DNA of 42,997 nucleotides from Candidatus Dadabacteria bacterium. Lineage in GTDB: Bacteria; Desulfobacterota_D; UBA1144; Nemesobacterales; UBA2774. The stretch lies in contig JADLGH010000070.1 of the NCBI GenBank assembly GCA_020849425.1, positions 1 to 42,997 of the forward strand, given 5' to 3'. The notes beneath the pieces are model-generated. The model was given only the letters and a program-made list of their open reading frames with translations, searched no databases and was not told the DNA's origin. Each line of letters opens with the position of its first letter. The stretch's first letter is position 1. Shown one piece after another: positions 19,291 through 30,439 of the stretch. The translations under genes and the position numbers were made by a program.

Positions 19291-20223
19291 ATGATTGCAT
19301 TCGTGTTCCCCGGACAGGGCTCCCAGTACGCGGGCATGTGCAAGGAGCTATACGACGGCTTCAGCGCCGCAAGGGAGGCCTTCGACGAGGCGGGAGAAGC
19401 GCTCGGCATCGACATGGCGACGCTGTGCTTCGAATCGCCGCAGGAGGAGCTCTCGCTCACGGCTAACGCCCAGCCGGCTATTCTGACGGCGAGCGTCGCG
19501 TGCCTGAGGGTCCTCGTGCGGGAGACCGGCCTTACGCCGGACTTCGTGGCCGGGCACAGCCTCGGCGAGTATTCGGCCCTCGTGGCCAACGGCGGGATGG
19601 ATTTCGCGGACGCCGTGAGGGTAGTGCGAAAGAGGGGCGAGTACATGCAGGAAGCCGTGCCGGTAGGGGTAGGCGCCATGTCCGCCGTCCTCGGCCTCGA
19701 TATAGAGAACGTGGAAGAGATATGCAGGCAGGCGTCGGGCGACAGATTCATAGTAAGCCCGGCCAATATGAACGCCCCGGGGCAGATCGTGATATCGGGT
19801 AACAAAGAAGCCGTCGATGCGGCCGCCGACGCGGCGAAGTCGAAGGGGGCCAGGAGGGTGGTGCCGCTCGACGTGAGCGCGCCGTTTCACTGCCCGCTCA
19901 TGAGGCCCGCCGCTGAGAGGCTCGCCGAAACGCTCTCGGAAATAAATTTTTCTCCGATGTCGGTCCCGATTGTGATAAACTGTGACGCCGCGGTCAATAA
20001 AGACCCGGGGAAGACGATGGACATACTCGTACGGCAGGTAACGAGCCCCGTAAGATGGTACGAATCGGTGGAAACCCTCGGGAGGGAAGGGACGACGAGG
20101 TTTATAGAGATCGGCCCGGGCAACGTCCTCTCGGGGCTTATCAAGAGAACGCTCCCTAACGTGGAAATCGGCAACATCGAAAATACAGCACAACTGGAGT
20201 CACTCAAAAATGGCAGAAAATGA
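19291..20223 (+). CDS. fabD: Malonyl CoA-acyl carrier protein transacylase
   Basis: MIAFVFPGQGSQYAGM, GHSLGEYSALVANG, VSAPFHCPLM. Confidence 0.96.
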   Translation: MIAFVFPGQGSQYAGMCKELYDGFSAAREAFDEAGEALGIDMATLCFESPQEELSLTANAQPAILTASVACLRVLVRETGLTPDFVAGHSLGEYSALVANGGMDFADAVRVVRKRGEYMQEAVPVGVGAMSAVLGLDIENVEEICRQASGDRFIVSPANMNAPGQIVISGNKEAVDAAADAAKSKGARRVVPLDVSAPFHCPLMRPAAERLAETLSEINFSPMSVPIVINCDAAVNKDPGKTMDILVRQVTSPVRWYESVETLGREGTTRFIEIGPGNVLSGLIKRTLPNVEIGNIENTAQLESLKNGRK

Positions 20224-20956
20224 GCAAAAGGTAGCGCTCGTGACCGGGGGCTCGAGGGGCATAGGGAGAGCGATAGCACTAAGGCTCGCGGCGGAGGGCG
20301 CATACGTCGTGGTCAATTACGCAAAAAACCGCCAAGCGGCGGAGGAGGTGGTTTCCTCCATCGAGAAGGCGGGAGGGCGCGCCAGGGTGAGCGGTTTCGA
20401 CGTCTCCGATTTCGACACCGTACAGGAAGAAATCGAAAACATCGTAACCGAGCTCGGTGGTATACACATACTCGTCAATAACGCCGGCATCACGCAGGAC
20501 ACCCTCATAGTCCGCATGAAAAAAGAGGACTGGGACAGCGTCATGACCACCAACCTCGACGGCGTATTCAACTGCACGAAGGCCGTTGCGAGAATAATGA
20601 TAAAACAGAGGCAGGGAAGGATAATCAACCTCACTTCCGTCGTCGGCGAAATGGGGAACTCGGGACAGACCAATTACGCAGCCTCCAAGGCCGGGATAAT
20701 CGGATTCACCAAGGCCGCGGCCAGGGAGCTCGCGTCGAGGGCGATAACGGTAAACGCCGTCAGCCCCGGCTTCATAGAAACAGACATCACGCAAAACCTT
20801 ACAGACGAAATCAGAAAGCAGTACATAGACAAAATTCCCCTCCAGAGGTTCGGCTCACCGGAGGACGTGGCGGGTGTAGTGTCGTTCCTCGCGTCCGACG
20901 AAGCGTCGTACATCACGGGGGAGGTGTTAAGGGTTAACGGCGGTATCTATACATAA
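20210..20956 (+). CDS. fabG: 3-oxoacyl-ACP reductase
   Basis: [47 protein letters not shown]; overlaps the fabD end by 14 nt. Confidence 0.96.
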   Translation: MAENEQKVALVTGGSRGIGRAIALRLAAEGAYVVVNYAKNRQAAEEVVSSIEKAGGRARVSGFDVSDFDTVQEEIENIVTELGGIHILVNNAGITQDTLIVRMKKEDWDSVMTTNLDGVFNCTKAVARIMIKQRQGRIINLTSVVGEMGNSGQTNYAASKAGIIGFTKAAARELASRAITVNAVSPGFIETDITQNLTDEIRKQYIDKIPLQRFGSPEDVAGVVSFLASDEASYITGEVLRVNGGIYT

Positions 20957-20984
20957 AAATCGAACTCGAAAGGAGGTATTTGAA

Positions 20985-21230
20985 ATGGCTCAGGAACAGG
21001 AAATACTCGCCAAGGTCAAGGAGATGGTCGCAAGCCAGCTCGGAAAGACCGAAGATGAAATCGCACCGGAGTCTTCTTTTATAGAGGATCTCGGAGCGGA
21101 CTCGCTCGATCTCGTCGAGCTCATAATGTCGATGGAGGATGAGTTCGGCCTCGAGATATCCGACGAGGACGCGGAATCCATAATAACGGTTCAGGATGCG
21201 GTAAACTTTATACTGGAGCGCAAAAAGTAA
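20985..21230 (+). CDS. acpP: Acyl carrier protein
   Basis: [31 protein letters not shown] (phosphopantetheine Ser). Confidence 0.97.
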   Translation: MAQEQEILAKVKEMVASQLGKTEDEIAPESSFIEDLGADSLDLVELIMSMEDEFGLEISDEDAESIITVQDAVNFILERKK

Positions 21231-22462
21231 TGAGAAGAAGGGTAGCGGTTACGGGCATAGGCCTTGTGACCCCCGTCGGCATAGGGAACGACGCCGCGTG
21301 GCGGGCCGTTTGCGAGGGGCGCTCGGGTGTGCGCAGGGTCACGAAGTTCGATCCGACCGAGCACAAGACGCAGATAGCGGCCGAGATAAACGGCTTCGAT
21401 CCCGAGCTCTACATGAACGCCAAGGAGGCGAGAAAGACCGATACTTTCATACAGTACGCGGTCACGGCGGCGAAGTTCGCCCTCGAGAACTCCGGGCTCG
21501 AGATCACCGAGGAGCTCTCGCCCAGGATGGGCACGATAATCGGATCGGGCATCGGCGGCATGGAAACGTACGTCAACACCGTCCTCACGATGCACGAAAA
21601 GGGGCCGGGACGCCTTTCGCCCTTTTTCATAACCAACATCATCAACAACATGGCCGCCGGATACGTATCCATATTCTTTAACGCCCGGGGGCCCAACTGC
21701 TGTACGACCACGGCCTGCGCCGCGAGCGCTCACGCCATAGGCTACGCGGCCCAGGCGATACGTAACGGCGAGGCGGACGCCATGTTCGCGGGCGGCACCG
21801 AAGCCCCCGTGATACCGCTCACCTTCGCCGGGTTTAACGCCATGAGGGCGCTCTCGACGCGTAACGACGAGCCTTCGAGGGCCTCGCGCCCGTTCGACAG
21901 GGAGCGCGACGGCTTCATCATAGGCGAGGGGGCCGGGATGCTCATACTGGAAGAGCTCGAATCCGCGAAGAAGAGGGGGGCCCGCATTTACGCCGAGATA
22001 GTCGGCTACGGCATGAGCAGCGACGCTAGCCACATAACGGCGCCGTCTCTCGACGGGCCGGAGAGGTGCATGAAGGCCGCCCTCCACGACGGCGGGGTGA
22101 ACACGGACGAGATCGATTACATAAACGCCCACGGCACGTCGACGCCGCTCAACGACTCCAACGAGACTAACGCGATTAAAGCCGTCTTCGGCGAAAGGGC
22201 GTACAAGGTACCCGTGAGCTCGACGAAGTCGATGACCGGGCATCTCCTGGGCGCTGCGGGGGCCGTCGAGGCGGCGTTCAGCGTGCTTGCGATCGAAAAC
22301 GGCATACTTCCGCCTACTATAAACTACGAATTCCCCGACCCGGAATGCGATCTCGACTACGTCCCCAACGAGGCGCGGGAGGCCTCGATAAGGACGGTCC
22401 TGAGTAATTCGTTCGGGTTCGGCGGAACCAACGCCTCGCTTATATTCAGGAAAATTGATTGA
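21230..22462 (+). CDS. fabF: 3-oxoacyl-ACP synthase II
   Basis: [31 protein letters not shown] active-site Cys, [29 protein letters not shown]. Confidence 0.96.
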   Translation: MRRRVAVTGIGLVTPVGIGNDAAWRAVCEGRSGVRRVTKFDPTEHKTQIAAEINGFDPELYMNAKEARKTDTFIQYAVTAAKFALENSGLEITEELSPRMGTIIGSGIGGMETYVNTVLTMHEKGPGRLSPFFITNIINNMAAGYVSIFFNARGPNCCTTTACAASAHAIGYAAQAIRNGEADAMFAGGTEAPVIPLTFAGFNAMRALSTRNDEPSRASRPFDRERDGFIIGEGAGMLILEELESAKKRGARIYAEIVGYGMSSDASHITAPSLDGPERCMKAALHDGGVNTDEIDYINAHGTSTPLNDSNETNAIKAVFGERAYKVPVSSTKSMTGHLLGAAGAVEAAFSVLAIENGILPPTINYEFPDPECDLDYVPNEAREASIRTVLSNSFGFGGTNASLIFRKID

Positions 22463-22467
22463 AATCA

Positions 22468-22509
22468 CGGGCCGCTACCGCCCCCCGGGGGCTCACTCAA
22501 TGCGGCCCG
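22468..22509 (+). terminator. Possible terminator/hairpin after fabF
   Basis: cgggccgc ... gcggcccg inverted repeat (8-bp arms) around cccccgggggc. Weak T tract. Confidence 0.4.
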
Positions 22510-22514
22510 CATGC

Positions 22515-22542
22515 TTGATTTGTCCCCATTCAACTGTACAAT
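22515..22542 (+). promoter_or_regulatory. Predicted sigma70-type promoter for acnA
   Basis: ttgatt, 16 bp, tacaat. Confidence 0.5.
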
Positions 22543-22590
22543 GATTGGGGAGAGAACCTTCCTTTTAACCATCAGCTAAGGAGAATTTGT

Positions 22591-25293
22591 ATGAGTGAAA
22601 TAAGAGATGATCTGAAAGCGGTTTCTACGCTTAAAACCAGCTCGGGTGACGTAAAATACTATTCCTTAAAGGCCATCGAGGCTCGCCTGGGGGTGGATAT
22701 TTCGCGCCTCCCCGTGTCTATAAAGATACTCCTCGAGAACGTCGCCAGGAACTACGACGGCGCCGTCATACACGACGGGCACCTAAAGGCGCTCGCGTCG
22801 TGGAACCCGAACAGCGAATCCGCCGAGGAGATACCCTACTGCCCCGCGCGCGTCATCCTGCAGGACTTTACGGGAGTGCCCTGCGTCGTCGACCTCGCGG
22901 CCATGAGGACGGTGGTGAACGGGCTCGGAGGAGACCCGGACAAGATCAACCCCATCGTTCCCGTGGACCTCGTCATCGACCCCTCGGTGCAGGTCGATTT
23001 CTTTGCGAGCGACAGGGCGTTTACGCTGAACGTCGAGCGCGAATACGAGAGGAACGGCGAGAGATACGCGTTTTTGAGGTGGGCCCAGAAGGCCTTCGAT
23101 AACTTCAGGGTCGTCCCTCCCGGCACAGGCATCGTGCACCAGGTCAATCTCGAATGCCTGGCGAGCGTCGTCGGGTCCCGGGTCGTTAGCGGCGAGACGC
23201 TGGCGTTCCCGGACACGCTCGTAGGCACGGACTCGCACACGACGATGATAAACGGGCTCAGCGTGCTCGGATGGGGCGTCGGGGGTATAGAGGCCGAGGC
23301 CTGCATGCTCGGCCAGCCGCTCTACATGCTCGTCCCCGAAGTCGTCGGGTTCAAGCTCCACGGCCAGCTCGCCGAGGGAGTGACGGCCACGGACCTCGTG
23401 CTTACGGTCACCGAGATGCTGAGAAAAAAGGGCGTCGTCGGGAAGTTCGTCGAGTTCTACGGCCCGGGGCTTTCGCAGCTCGCGCTCTCGGACAAGGCGA
23501 CCATCGCGAACATGGCCCCCGAATACGGCGCGACGATGGGATTCTTCCCCGTCGACGAAGAAACGCTCAGGTACCTCAAAACGACTGGCAGGGACAGAAA
23601 GCTCGTCGATCTCGTCGAGGCCTACACGAAAGAGCAGGGCCTCTTCAGGACGGACGACACGCCCGACCCCGTATACACGGACACCCTGGAGCTCGACATC
23701 TCGACAGTCCAGCCTTCGATGGCGGGGCCGAGCCGCCCGCAGGACAGGGTCCCGCTCAAGGATCTTAAAGAATCGTACGAAAACGTGCTTAAAAAGAAAA
23801 CGAACGACCCCGAGGGAAAGGGCATCGACAAGAAGGTCACCGTCAAATTCGAGGACGGGGCCGAGGCCGAGCTCGGAAACGGCTCGGTCGTAATCGCGGC
23901 CATTACGAGCTGCACCAACCCCTCGAACCCATCCGTCATGGTGGGTTCCGGGCTCGTGGCCAAGAAGGCCGTCGAGAAGGGGCTCACCGTAAAGCCGACA
24001 GTCAAGACCAGCCTCGCCCCAGGGTCGAGGGTCGTTACGGACTACCTCGACGCCGCCGGCCTCACGCCCTACCTCGACGAGCTCGGCTTCGACCTCGTCG
24101 GATACGGCTGCACGACGTGTATCGGCAACAGCGGTCCGCTTCCCGCCCCGGTGGAGGAGGGCATAAAGGCGAACGACCTTACGGCCGCCGCCGTGCTCAG
24201 CGGCAACAGGAACTTCGAGGGCAGGGTGCATCCGCTCGTAAAATTCTCATACCTCGCCTCGCCGCCGCTCGTCGTGGCTTTCGCCCTCGCGGGCACCGTG
24301 GACATAGACGTCTACAGCCAGCCGCTCGGGACGGGCAAGGACGGCGAGCCCGTATTCCTGAGGGACATATGGCCGACGCAGAAGGAAATCAGGGACACCG
24401 TCAACAGCGTGCTCAACCCCGAGATATTCAGGGCGCAGTACAAGTCCGTTTTCGACGGCGACGACACGTGGAAGAGCCTCGATATCCCCGAGGGGAACCT
24501 CTACAAATGGGACAAGTCCTCGACGTACATACAGAACCCGACGTTCTTCGAAACGTTCGGGCTCGACCTTCCGGAAACGGGCGACATCGAGGGGGCATAC
24601 GCGCTGGCGCTCCTGGGCGATTCCATCACGACGGACCACATCTCGCCCGCGGGCTCCATACCGAAGGACGGCCCGGCAGGGAAGTACCTCATAGGGCACG
24701 GGGTCGAGCAGAGGGACTTTAACAGCTTCGGCTCCCGCCGCGGGAACCACGAGGTCATGATTCGCGGCACGTTCGCCAACATCAGGATAAGAAACCAGAT
24801 GCTCGACGGCGTCGAGGGCGGGTATACGAGGCACGTCCCGTCCGGAGAGCAGATGTCGATATTCGACGCCTCGATGAAGTACCAGGAGGAAGGGCTCCCG
24901 CTCGTGGTTATAGGCGGGAAGGAATACGGCACGGGGAGCTCCCGAGACTGGGCCGCCAAGGGCACCGTCCTTCTCGGGGTCAGGGCCGTCATAACCGAGA
25001 GCTACGAGAGGATCCACAGGAGCAATCTCGTCGGAATGGGGGTTCTTCCGCTCCAGTTCAGGCCCGGGGAGAGCAAGGACACCTACGGGCTTACGGGGTA
25101 CGAGCGCTACGACATAGGCGGCATAAGCGAAGGGCTCACGCCGGGCAAGGACATAACCGTGAAGGCCACCAGGCCCGACGGCAGCAGCTTCGATTTCCAC
25201 GTGATCTGCCGCCTCGACAGCCCCATAGAAGTCGAGTATTACAAAAACGGGGGAATTCTGCAGACGGTCCTCCGTCAGATGATGAAGTCGTAA
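22591..25293 (+). CDS. acnA: Aconitate hydratase AcnA
   Basis: [87 protein letters not shown]. Confidence 0.97.
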   Translation: MSEIRDDLKAVSTLKTSSGDVKYYSLKAIEARLGVDISRLPVSIKILLENVARNYDGAVIHDGHLKALASWNPNSESAEEIPYCPARVILQDFTGVPCVVDLAAMRTVVNGLGGDPDKINPIVPVDLVIDPSVQVDFFASDRAFTLNVEREYERNGERYAFLRWAQKAFDNFRVVPPGTGIVHQVNLECLASVVGSRVVSGETLAFPDTLVGTDSHTTMINGLSVLGWGVGGIEAEACMLGQPLYMLVPEVVGFKLHGQLAEGVTATDLVLTVTEMLRKKGVVGKFVEFYGPGLSQLALSDKATIANMAPEYGATMGFFPVDEETLRYLKTTGRDRKLVDLVEAYTKEQGLFRTDDTPDPVYTDTLELDISTVQPSMAGPSRPQDRVPLKDLKESYENVLKKKTNDPEGKGIDKKVTVKFEDGAEAELGNGSVVIAAITSCTNPSNPSVMVGSGLVAKKAVEKGLTVKPTVKTSLAPGSRVVTDYLDAAGLTPYLDELGFDLVGYGCTTCIGNSGPLPAPVEEGIKANDLTAAAVLSGNRNFEGRVHPLVKFSYLASPPLVVAFALAGTVDIDVYSQPLGTGKDGEPVFLRDIWPTQKEIRDTVNSVLNPEIFRAQYKSVFDGDDTWKSLDIPEGNLYKWDKSSTYIQNPTFFETFGLDLPETGDIEGAYALALLGDSITTDHISPAGSIPKDGPAGKYLIGHGVEQRDFNSFGSRRGNHEVMIRGTFANIRIRNQMLDGVEGGYTRHVPSGEQMSIFDASMKYQEEGLPLVVIGGKEYGTGSSRDWAAKGTVLLGVRAVITESYERIHRSNLVGMGVLPLQFRPGESKDTYGLTGYERYDIGGISEGLTPGKDITVKATRPDGSSFDFHVICRLDSPIEVEYYKNGGILQTVLRQMMKS

Positions 25294-25327
25294 TACCCGC
25301 CCCCGGGGAACGGGTATTACGACTTCA
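25283..25327. other. Perfect 17-bp inverted repeat (11-nt loop) spanning the acnA stop codon
   Basis: tgaagtcgtaatacccg - cccccggggaa - cgggtattacgacttca; TAA stop is 25291-25293. No T-run follows. Confidence 0.85.
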
Positions 25328-25393
25328 GGAAGCAGTGATAATCGGCCGATACGGGCTGCGCCGGAAACCTGCGCGATCTGGGTGCAAAAGGGC

Positions 25394-25407
25394 CGGCGGG
25401 CCCGCCG
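25394..25407. promoter_or_regulatory. 14-bp perfect palindrome upstream of the icd promoter (possible operator)
   Basis: cggcgggcccgccg, 4 bp upstream of the predicted -35. Confidence 0.4.
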
Positions 25408-25411
25408 AAAG

Positions 25412-25440
25412 TTGAATTCTGCTCGTTTTTTATTTATATT
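25412..25440 (+). promoter_or_regulatory. Predicted sigma70-type promoter for icd
   Basis: ttgaat, 17 bp, tatatt; 32 bp upstream of the icd ATG. Confidence 0.6.
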
Positions 25441-25472
25441 TCAGACCAAATTTTTATATAGGAGTTTCAACA

Positions 25473-26735
25473 ATGTCATCCCGCAAACCCGCTTCGGGTG
25501 AGAAAATTCAGATAGATACAGCCAGCGACAGATTAATCGTGCCGGACAATCCGATCATCCCTTTCATCGAGGGAGACGGCACGGGACCCGACATCTGGAA
25601 TGCGTCACAGATAGTATTCGACGCCGCCGTCGAGAAGGCTTACGGCGGAAAAAGGAAGGTGGTCTGGCACGAGGTGCTGACCGGGGAAAAGGCCTTCAAG
25701 GAGAAAGGCGAATGGCTCCCCGACGAAACGCTCGAGGACCTGAAGGAGTACGTCGTCTCCATAAAGGGGCCTCTCACCACCCCCATAGGGGGCGGCATAA
25801 GGAGCCTTAACGTCGCGCTCAGGCAGATACTCGACCTTTACGCATGCGTAAGGCCGGTCAAGTACATAAAGGGAACACCCTCGCCCATAAAAAAGCCCGA
25901 GGACATGGACATGATAATCTTCCGTGAAAACACGGAAGACGTTTATTCCGGCATCGAATGGCAGAGCGGCTCGAAAGAGGCGACCGATATAAGAAACTAT
26001 CTCGTCGAAAAATACGGCGTGAACATAAGGGAAGGCTCGGGCATAGGTATAAAGCCCATAAGCCCCTTCGGAACGAAGAGGCTCATGAGAAAGGCCATAA
26101 GGCACGCCATCGACAAGGGAATAGAGACTGTCACGATAGTGCACAAGGGGAATATCATGAAGTTCACCGAGGGCGCTTTCAGGGACTGGAGCTACGAGGT
26201 GGCCAGGGAGGAATTCGTCGACGGAGCGATAACCGAGGACGAGCTCTGGGACAAGTTCGGCGGCAAGGCCCCGGCGGGAAAGGTCGTGATAAACGACAGG
26301 ATAGCCGACAACATGCTCCAGCAGATCCTCACGAGGACGAGGGAATACAACGTCATCGCCACGTCGAACTTAAACGGCGACTATCTCTCCGACGCCTGCG
26401 CCGCCCAGGTGGGCGGGCTCGGAATGGCCCCCGGCGGCAACATCGGCGATTATCTCGCGCTCTTCGAGGCGACGCACGGCACGGCGCCGAAGTACGCGGG
26501 GCAGGACAAGATAAACCCGAGCTCTGTCATACTCTCGGGCGTTATGATGTTCGAGTATCTCGGCTGGCAGGAAGCGGCCGACCTTATCGTCAAGGCGATG
26601 GAGATAACCATCCTCGACAAGACAGTGACCTACGACCTCGAGCGCCAGCTCGAAGGGGCCACGCTCCTTAAGTGTTCCGAATTCGGCAAGGCTATAGCGG
26701 CCAACATGGACAGGGTAGAAAAAGAGCGGGCTTAA
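25473..26735 (+). CDS. icd: Isocitrate dehydrogenase (NADP+)
   Basis: [75 protein letters not shown]. Confidence 0.96.
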   Translation: MSSRKPASGEKIQIDTASDRLIVPDNPIIPFIEGDGTGPDIWNASQIVFDAAVEKAYGGKRKVVWHEVLTGEKAFKEKGEWLPDETLEDLKEYVVSIKGPLTTPIGGGIRSLNVALRQILDLYACVRPVKYIKGTPSPIKKPEDMDMIIFRENTEDVYSGIEWQSGSKEATDIRNYLVEKYGVNIREGSGIGIKPISPFGTKRLMRKAIRHAIDKGIETVTIVHKGNIMKFTEGAFRDWSYEVAREEFVDGAITEDELWDKFGGKAPAGKVVINDRIADNMLQQILTRTREYNVIATSNLNGDYLSDACAAQVGGLGMAPGGNIGDYLALFEATHGTAPKYAGQDKINPSSVILSGVMMFEYLGWQEAADLIVKAMEITILDKTVTYDLERQLEGATLLKCSEFGKAIAANMDRVEKERA

Positions 26736-26873
26736 TAAGAAGGCAAGGGCGGGGGAGACTTACCTTTGCCCCCGCGAGGCGGTACCGGAAGCGAGCTAGA
26801 AATCCCCGAAAATTACGAACCGGCAAAAAATACAATAACGAGAAATACAATAATACGCGTAAGGAGTGATTAA

Positions 26874-27815
26874 ATGAGCAGACCGAAGATTTCAGTTATA
26901 GGCGCAGGGAACGTGGGCGCAACGACCGCGCTCATGATCGCGCAGCAGGAGCTCGGCGACGTCGTCCTCGTCGACATCGTGGAAGGAATGCCGCAGGGCA
27001 AGGCGCTCGACATGATGGAAATGAACCCGGTTTACGGTTACGACGTGAACATAACGGGCACGAACGGCTACGAAGAGACGGCGGGCTCGGACGTCGTCGT
27101 CATCACCTCAGGCATACCGAGAAAGCCCGGAATGAGCAGGGACGACCTCATCGCGACCAACACCGCGATAGTAACGGAGGTCACGAAGAACGTTGCGGCC
27201 AAGTCGCCGAACGCGATACTGATACTCGTAACGAACCCACTGGACGCGATGGTTTACGTCGCGCATAAAGTCAGCGGATTCCCGAAGGAGCGCGTAATGG
27301 GCATGGCCGGGGTGCTCGATGCCGCGAGGTTCAGGGCGTTCATCGGGATGGAGCTCGGCGTATCCGTCGAGAACATCCACGCCTTCGTCCTCGGCGGACA
27401 CGGCGACGACATGGTGCCGCTCACGCGCTGCACGACGGTTGCCGGGGTACCCGTGACGGAGCTCATACCGGCGGAGAGGCTCGAGGAGATCGTCAAGAGG
27501 ACCCGCGGCGGCGGCGGCGAGATAGTCGCCCTTCTCAAAACCGGGAGCGCCTTCTATGCGCCGGCCGTATCGGCTGTCGAGATGGTCGAGGCCATACTCA
27601 GGGACAAGAAGAAGATCCTCCCGTGCTGCGTTCTCGCAGAGGGCGAATACGGCGTTGACAACACCTTCGTCGGCCTGCCGGTAAAGCTCGGCAGAAAGGG
27701 CATCGAAGAGATATTCCAGGTCGCGCTATCGGACAAGGAAAAAGAAGAAATAAAGATTTCCGCGAGCCACGTAAAAGAGCTCTGCGACCATATAGACAAG
27801 ACTGCCAAAAACTGA
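26874..27815 (+). CDS. mdh: Malate dehydrogenase (LDH-like type)
   Basis: [88 protein letters not shown]. Confidence 0.96.
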   Translation: MSRPKISVIGAGNVGATTALMIAQQELGDVVLVDIVEGMPQGKALDMMEMNPVYGYDVNITGTNGYEETAGSDVVVITSGIPRKPGMSRDDLIATNTAIVTEVTKNVAAKSPNAILILVTNPLDAMVYVAHKVSGFPKERVMGMAGVLDAARFRAFIGMELGVSVENIHAFVLGGHGDDMVPLTRCTTVAGVPVTELIPAERLEEIVKRTRGGGGEIVALLKTGSAFYAPAVSAVEMVEAILRDKKKILPCCVLAEGEYGVDNTFVGLPVKLGRKGIEEIFQVALSDKEKEEIKISASHVKELCDHIDKTAKN

Positions 27816-27850
27816 AGGCGATTTCGGCCCCGGGCGGACGGGTCAATTCC

Positions 27851-27879
27851 TTGACTAGCCCGGGGCATTCATATAATAT
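27851..27879 (+). promoter_or_regulatory. Predicted promoter for the sdh operon
   Basis: ttgact at 27851, overlapping -10 options tataat (27872, 15-bp spacer) or taatat (27874, 17-bp spacer). Confidence 0.4.
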
Positions 27880-27965
27880 TACACGCACCGATTTTCCCCG
27901 ATCGATGACGGCGACCCCGTGCAACCAATAAGAATAAGATTAGAGGCAAGTTAGGAGACACAGAG

Positions 27966-28697
27966 ATGGCGAATGGAACTGCTCAAAGCTCGATTACCAT
28001 GCGTAAGGACGCGTGGTGGGTTGGGCCGCTTGTGACAGCGACGATTCTCACGGTTTTCGGTATTTACTCGACGTGGCGCGCGTTCGCCAACGTCGATTTC
28101 CTCGTCGAGCCCTATATCTCCCCGTTTTACTCCCCGTATATTCTGGCATCGTGGTGGCCGCTTTCGCCGGCGCTTCTCATACTCTGGGCCCCGCTCGGGT
28201 TCAGGGCGACCTGTTACTATTACAGAAAGGCGTATTACAGGTCGTTCTTCATGGCGCCTCCAGGATGCGCGGTGCGCCCGCTCGCCAAGGAAGGCAGCTA
28301 CGTCGGGGAAACGAAGTTCCCCTTCATCCTGCAGAACCTGCACCGTTATTTCTTTTACGCCGCCACCGTAATACTTCTTTTCCTGTGGATAGACGCGCTT
28401 TACGCATTCAAGTTCGAAGACGGGTTCGGCATCGGGGTAGGCACGATAATCCTTATTCTGAACGCCGCCTTCCTCAGCATGTACTCGTTCTCCTGCCATT
28501 CCTTCCGCCACATAGTGGGCGGGAAGCTCGACGTATTCTCGAAGTGCCCGACGCGCTTTCGGATTTGGGGGAGGGTCAGCGTGTGGAACGAGCATCACAT
28601 GTCCTGGGCCTGGGTGAGCCTGTTCAGCGTTGCTCTCGCCGACCTTTACATTCTCCTTCTTGCGAAGGGGATCATTACCGACATCAGGATCATATAA
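27966..28697 (+). CDS. Succinate dehydrogenase single membrane-anchor subunit
   Basis: 243 aa, about five hydrophobic segments, conserved-looking His (LHRYFFYA, CHSFRHIVGG, NEHHMSWAW); directly upstream of the SDH flavoprotein. Confidence 0.75.
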   Translation: MANGTAQSSITMRKDAWWVGPLVTATILTVFGIYSTWRAFANVDFLVEPYISPFYSPYILASWWPLSPALLILWAPLGFRATCYYYRKAYYRSFFMAPPGCAVRPLAKEGSYVGETKFPFILQNLHRYFFYAATVILLFLWIDALYAFKFEDGFGIGVGTIILILNAAFLSMYSFSCHSFRHIVGGKLDVFSKCPTRFRIWGRVSVWNEHHMSWAWVSLFSVALADLYILLLAKGIITDIRII

Positions 28698-28710
28698 GAG
28701 GTAACGATAA

Positions 28711-30438
28711 ATGGAGATCGAAACACATACACACGACGTAATCGTCATAGGCGCCGGGGGAGCGGGGCTCAGGGCGGCTATAGAGGCATCGGCCAGGGGG
28801 GCGTCGGTAGGGCTCGTATGCAAGTCTCTTCTGGGAAAGGCGCACACCGTCATGGCCGAGGGAGGCGTCGCCGCCGCTCTGGCCAACGTGGACACCAAGG
28901 ACGACTGGAAGACCCACTTTCACGACACGATGCACGGCGGAAAGCTGCTCAACAACTGGCGCATGGCCCAGCTCCACGCACAGGAAGCCCCCGACAGGGT
29001 GAAGGAGCTCGAGCACTGGGGAGCGCTTTTCGACAGGACGAAGGACGGCAAAATAATGCAGCGCGCCTTCGGCGGACACACCTGGAAAAGGCTCGCCCAC
29101 GTCGGCGACCGCACCGGCCTCGAAATGATAAGAACCCTCCAGGACAAGGGCATACATTCCGGTATCGACGTATACATGGAATGCACCATTACTCACCTTC
29201 TTAAAGACGGCGAGAGGATCTCGGGCGCCTTCGGCTACTGGAGGGAGAGCGGCAGGTTCGTTCTCTTCAAGACGAAGGCCATCGTCCTCGCGACGGGCGG
29301 CGTAGGGAAATCCTACAAGGTCACGTCCAACTCCTGGGAATACACAGGCGACGGGCAGGCGCTGGCCTACGAGGCCGGGGCCGAGCTCATAGACATGGAG
29401 TTCGTACAGTTCCACCCGACGGGCATGGTCTGGCCGCCGAGCGTAAGGGGCATACTCGTCACCGAGGCCGTCCGCGGAGAGGGCGGCATCCTCACCAACC
29501 GTAACGGCGAGAGGTTCATGGAAAAGTACGACCCCGAGAGGATGGAGCTTTCGACGAGAGACGTCGTCGCAAGGTCCATATACACCGAGGTCATGGAAGG
29601 GAGGGGCTCGCCCCACGGCGGCGCTTTCCTCAACATAGCCCACAGGGGCGCTGACTACGTCAAGAAGAAGCTCCCGAGCATGTATCACCAGTTCATGGAG
29701 TTCGCGCTCATAGACATCACGAAGGAGCCGATGGAAGTTTTCCCGACGACGCACTACATCATGGGCGGCGTAAGGGTGGACGCCGACACGACCGGAACGA
29801 CCGTCCCCGGGCTTTTCGCCGCGGGAGAGGTAGCGGGCGGTATGCACGGCGCAAACAGGCTCGGCGGCAACTCGCTCTCGGACCTCCTCGTTTTCGGTAT
29901 GAGGGCCGGCATGGGCGCCGCGCAGTACGCGAACGAGATCAAGGACAATGCACTTAAAATAGACGACAAGGACCTCGAGCTCGGGACGGAGGAGATGTTA
30001 AGGCCGTTCGAGAGCGAGGAGGGCGAAAACCCCTACACCATCCACCAGGCGCTCCAGGAAACGATGGGCAAGTTCGTAGGCGTTTTCCGCATAAAGGAAA
30101 AGCTCCAGGAAGGACTCGACGAGCTTCAGGTGCTGAAGGAAAGGGCTTCTGACCTCAAGATCGAGGGCTCGCGCATGTATAACCCCGGCTGGCATCTCTG
30201 CAAGGACTTAAAGTCCATGCTCATAGTCTCGGAAGCCATAGCCAGGTGCGCGCTCCAGAGGGAAGAGAGCAGGGGGGCGCACAGCAGGGTCGACTTCCCC
30301 AAGTATAACGACGAGGTATGGGGCAAGGTGAATTCCGTTATATCGGTCGACGGCAGCGGCGAAATGCGGCTGGGAACGTCTCCGCTTCCGCAGATGCCGG
30401 AAGAGTTAAGGAAAATAGTAGAGGGAGGTTATAAATAA
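28711..30438 (+). CDS. sdhA: Succinate dehydrogenase/fumarate reductase flavoprotein subunit
   Basis: DVIVIGAGGAGLRAAIEA, KAHTVMAEGGVAAAL (FAD-linking His region), EFVQFHPTGM, EAVRGEGGILTNRNGERFM, GLFAAGEVAGGMHGANRLGGNSLSDLLVFG. Confidence 0.95.
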   Translation: MEIETHTHDVIVIGAGGAGLRAAIEASARGASVGLVCKSLLGKAHTVMAEGGVAAALANVDTKDDWKTHFHDTMHGGKLLNNWRMAQLHAQEAPDRVKELEHWGALFDRTKDGKIMQRAFGGHTWKRLAHVGDRTGLEMIRTLQDKGIHSGIDVYMECTITHLLKDGERISGAFGYWRESGRFVLFKTKAIVLATGGVGKSYKVTSNSWEYTGDGQALAYEAGAELIDMEFVQFHPTGMVWPPSVRGILVTEAVRGEGGILTNRNGERFMEKYDPERMELSTRDVVARSIYTEVMEGRGSPHGGAFLNIAHRGADYVKKKLPSMYHQFMEFALIDITKEPMEVFPTTHYIMGGVRVDADTTGTTVPGLFAAGEVAGGMHGANRLGGNSLSDLLVFGMRAGMGAAQYANEIKDNALKIDDKDLELGTEEMLRPFESEEGENPYTIHQALQETMGKFVGVFRIKEKLQEGLDELQVLKERASDLKIEGSRMYNPGWHLCKDLKSMLIVSEAIARCALQREESRGAHSRVDFPKYNDEVWGKVNSVISVDGSGEMRLGTSPLPQMPEELRKIVEGGYK

Positions 30439-30439
30439 T

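Noticed and set aside
21191-22468. 425-aa reverse-strand ORF opposite fabF
   Set aside because: Antisense shadow of fabF; low-complexity composition and no motifs.
22783-24231. 482-aa reverse-strand ORF opposite acnA
   Set aside because: Antisense shadow of acnA, no domain signature. Similar shadows at 12986-14050, 28690-29847, 31329-32474, 35933-37120 and 40738-41835 were rejected on the same grounds.
26735-26800. Terminator after icd (gcggggg...cccccgc)
   Set aside because: Inverted repeat present but the stem is imperfectly placed and no T tract follows; not strong enough to call.
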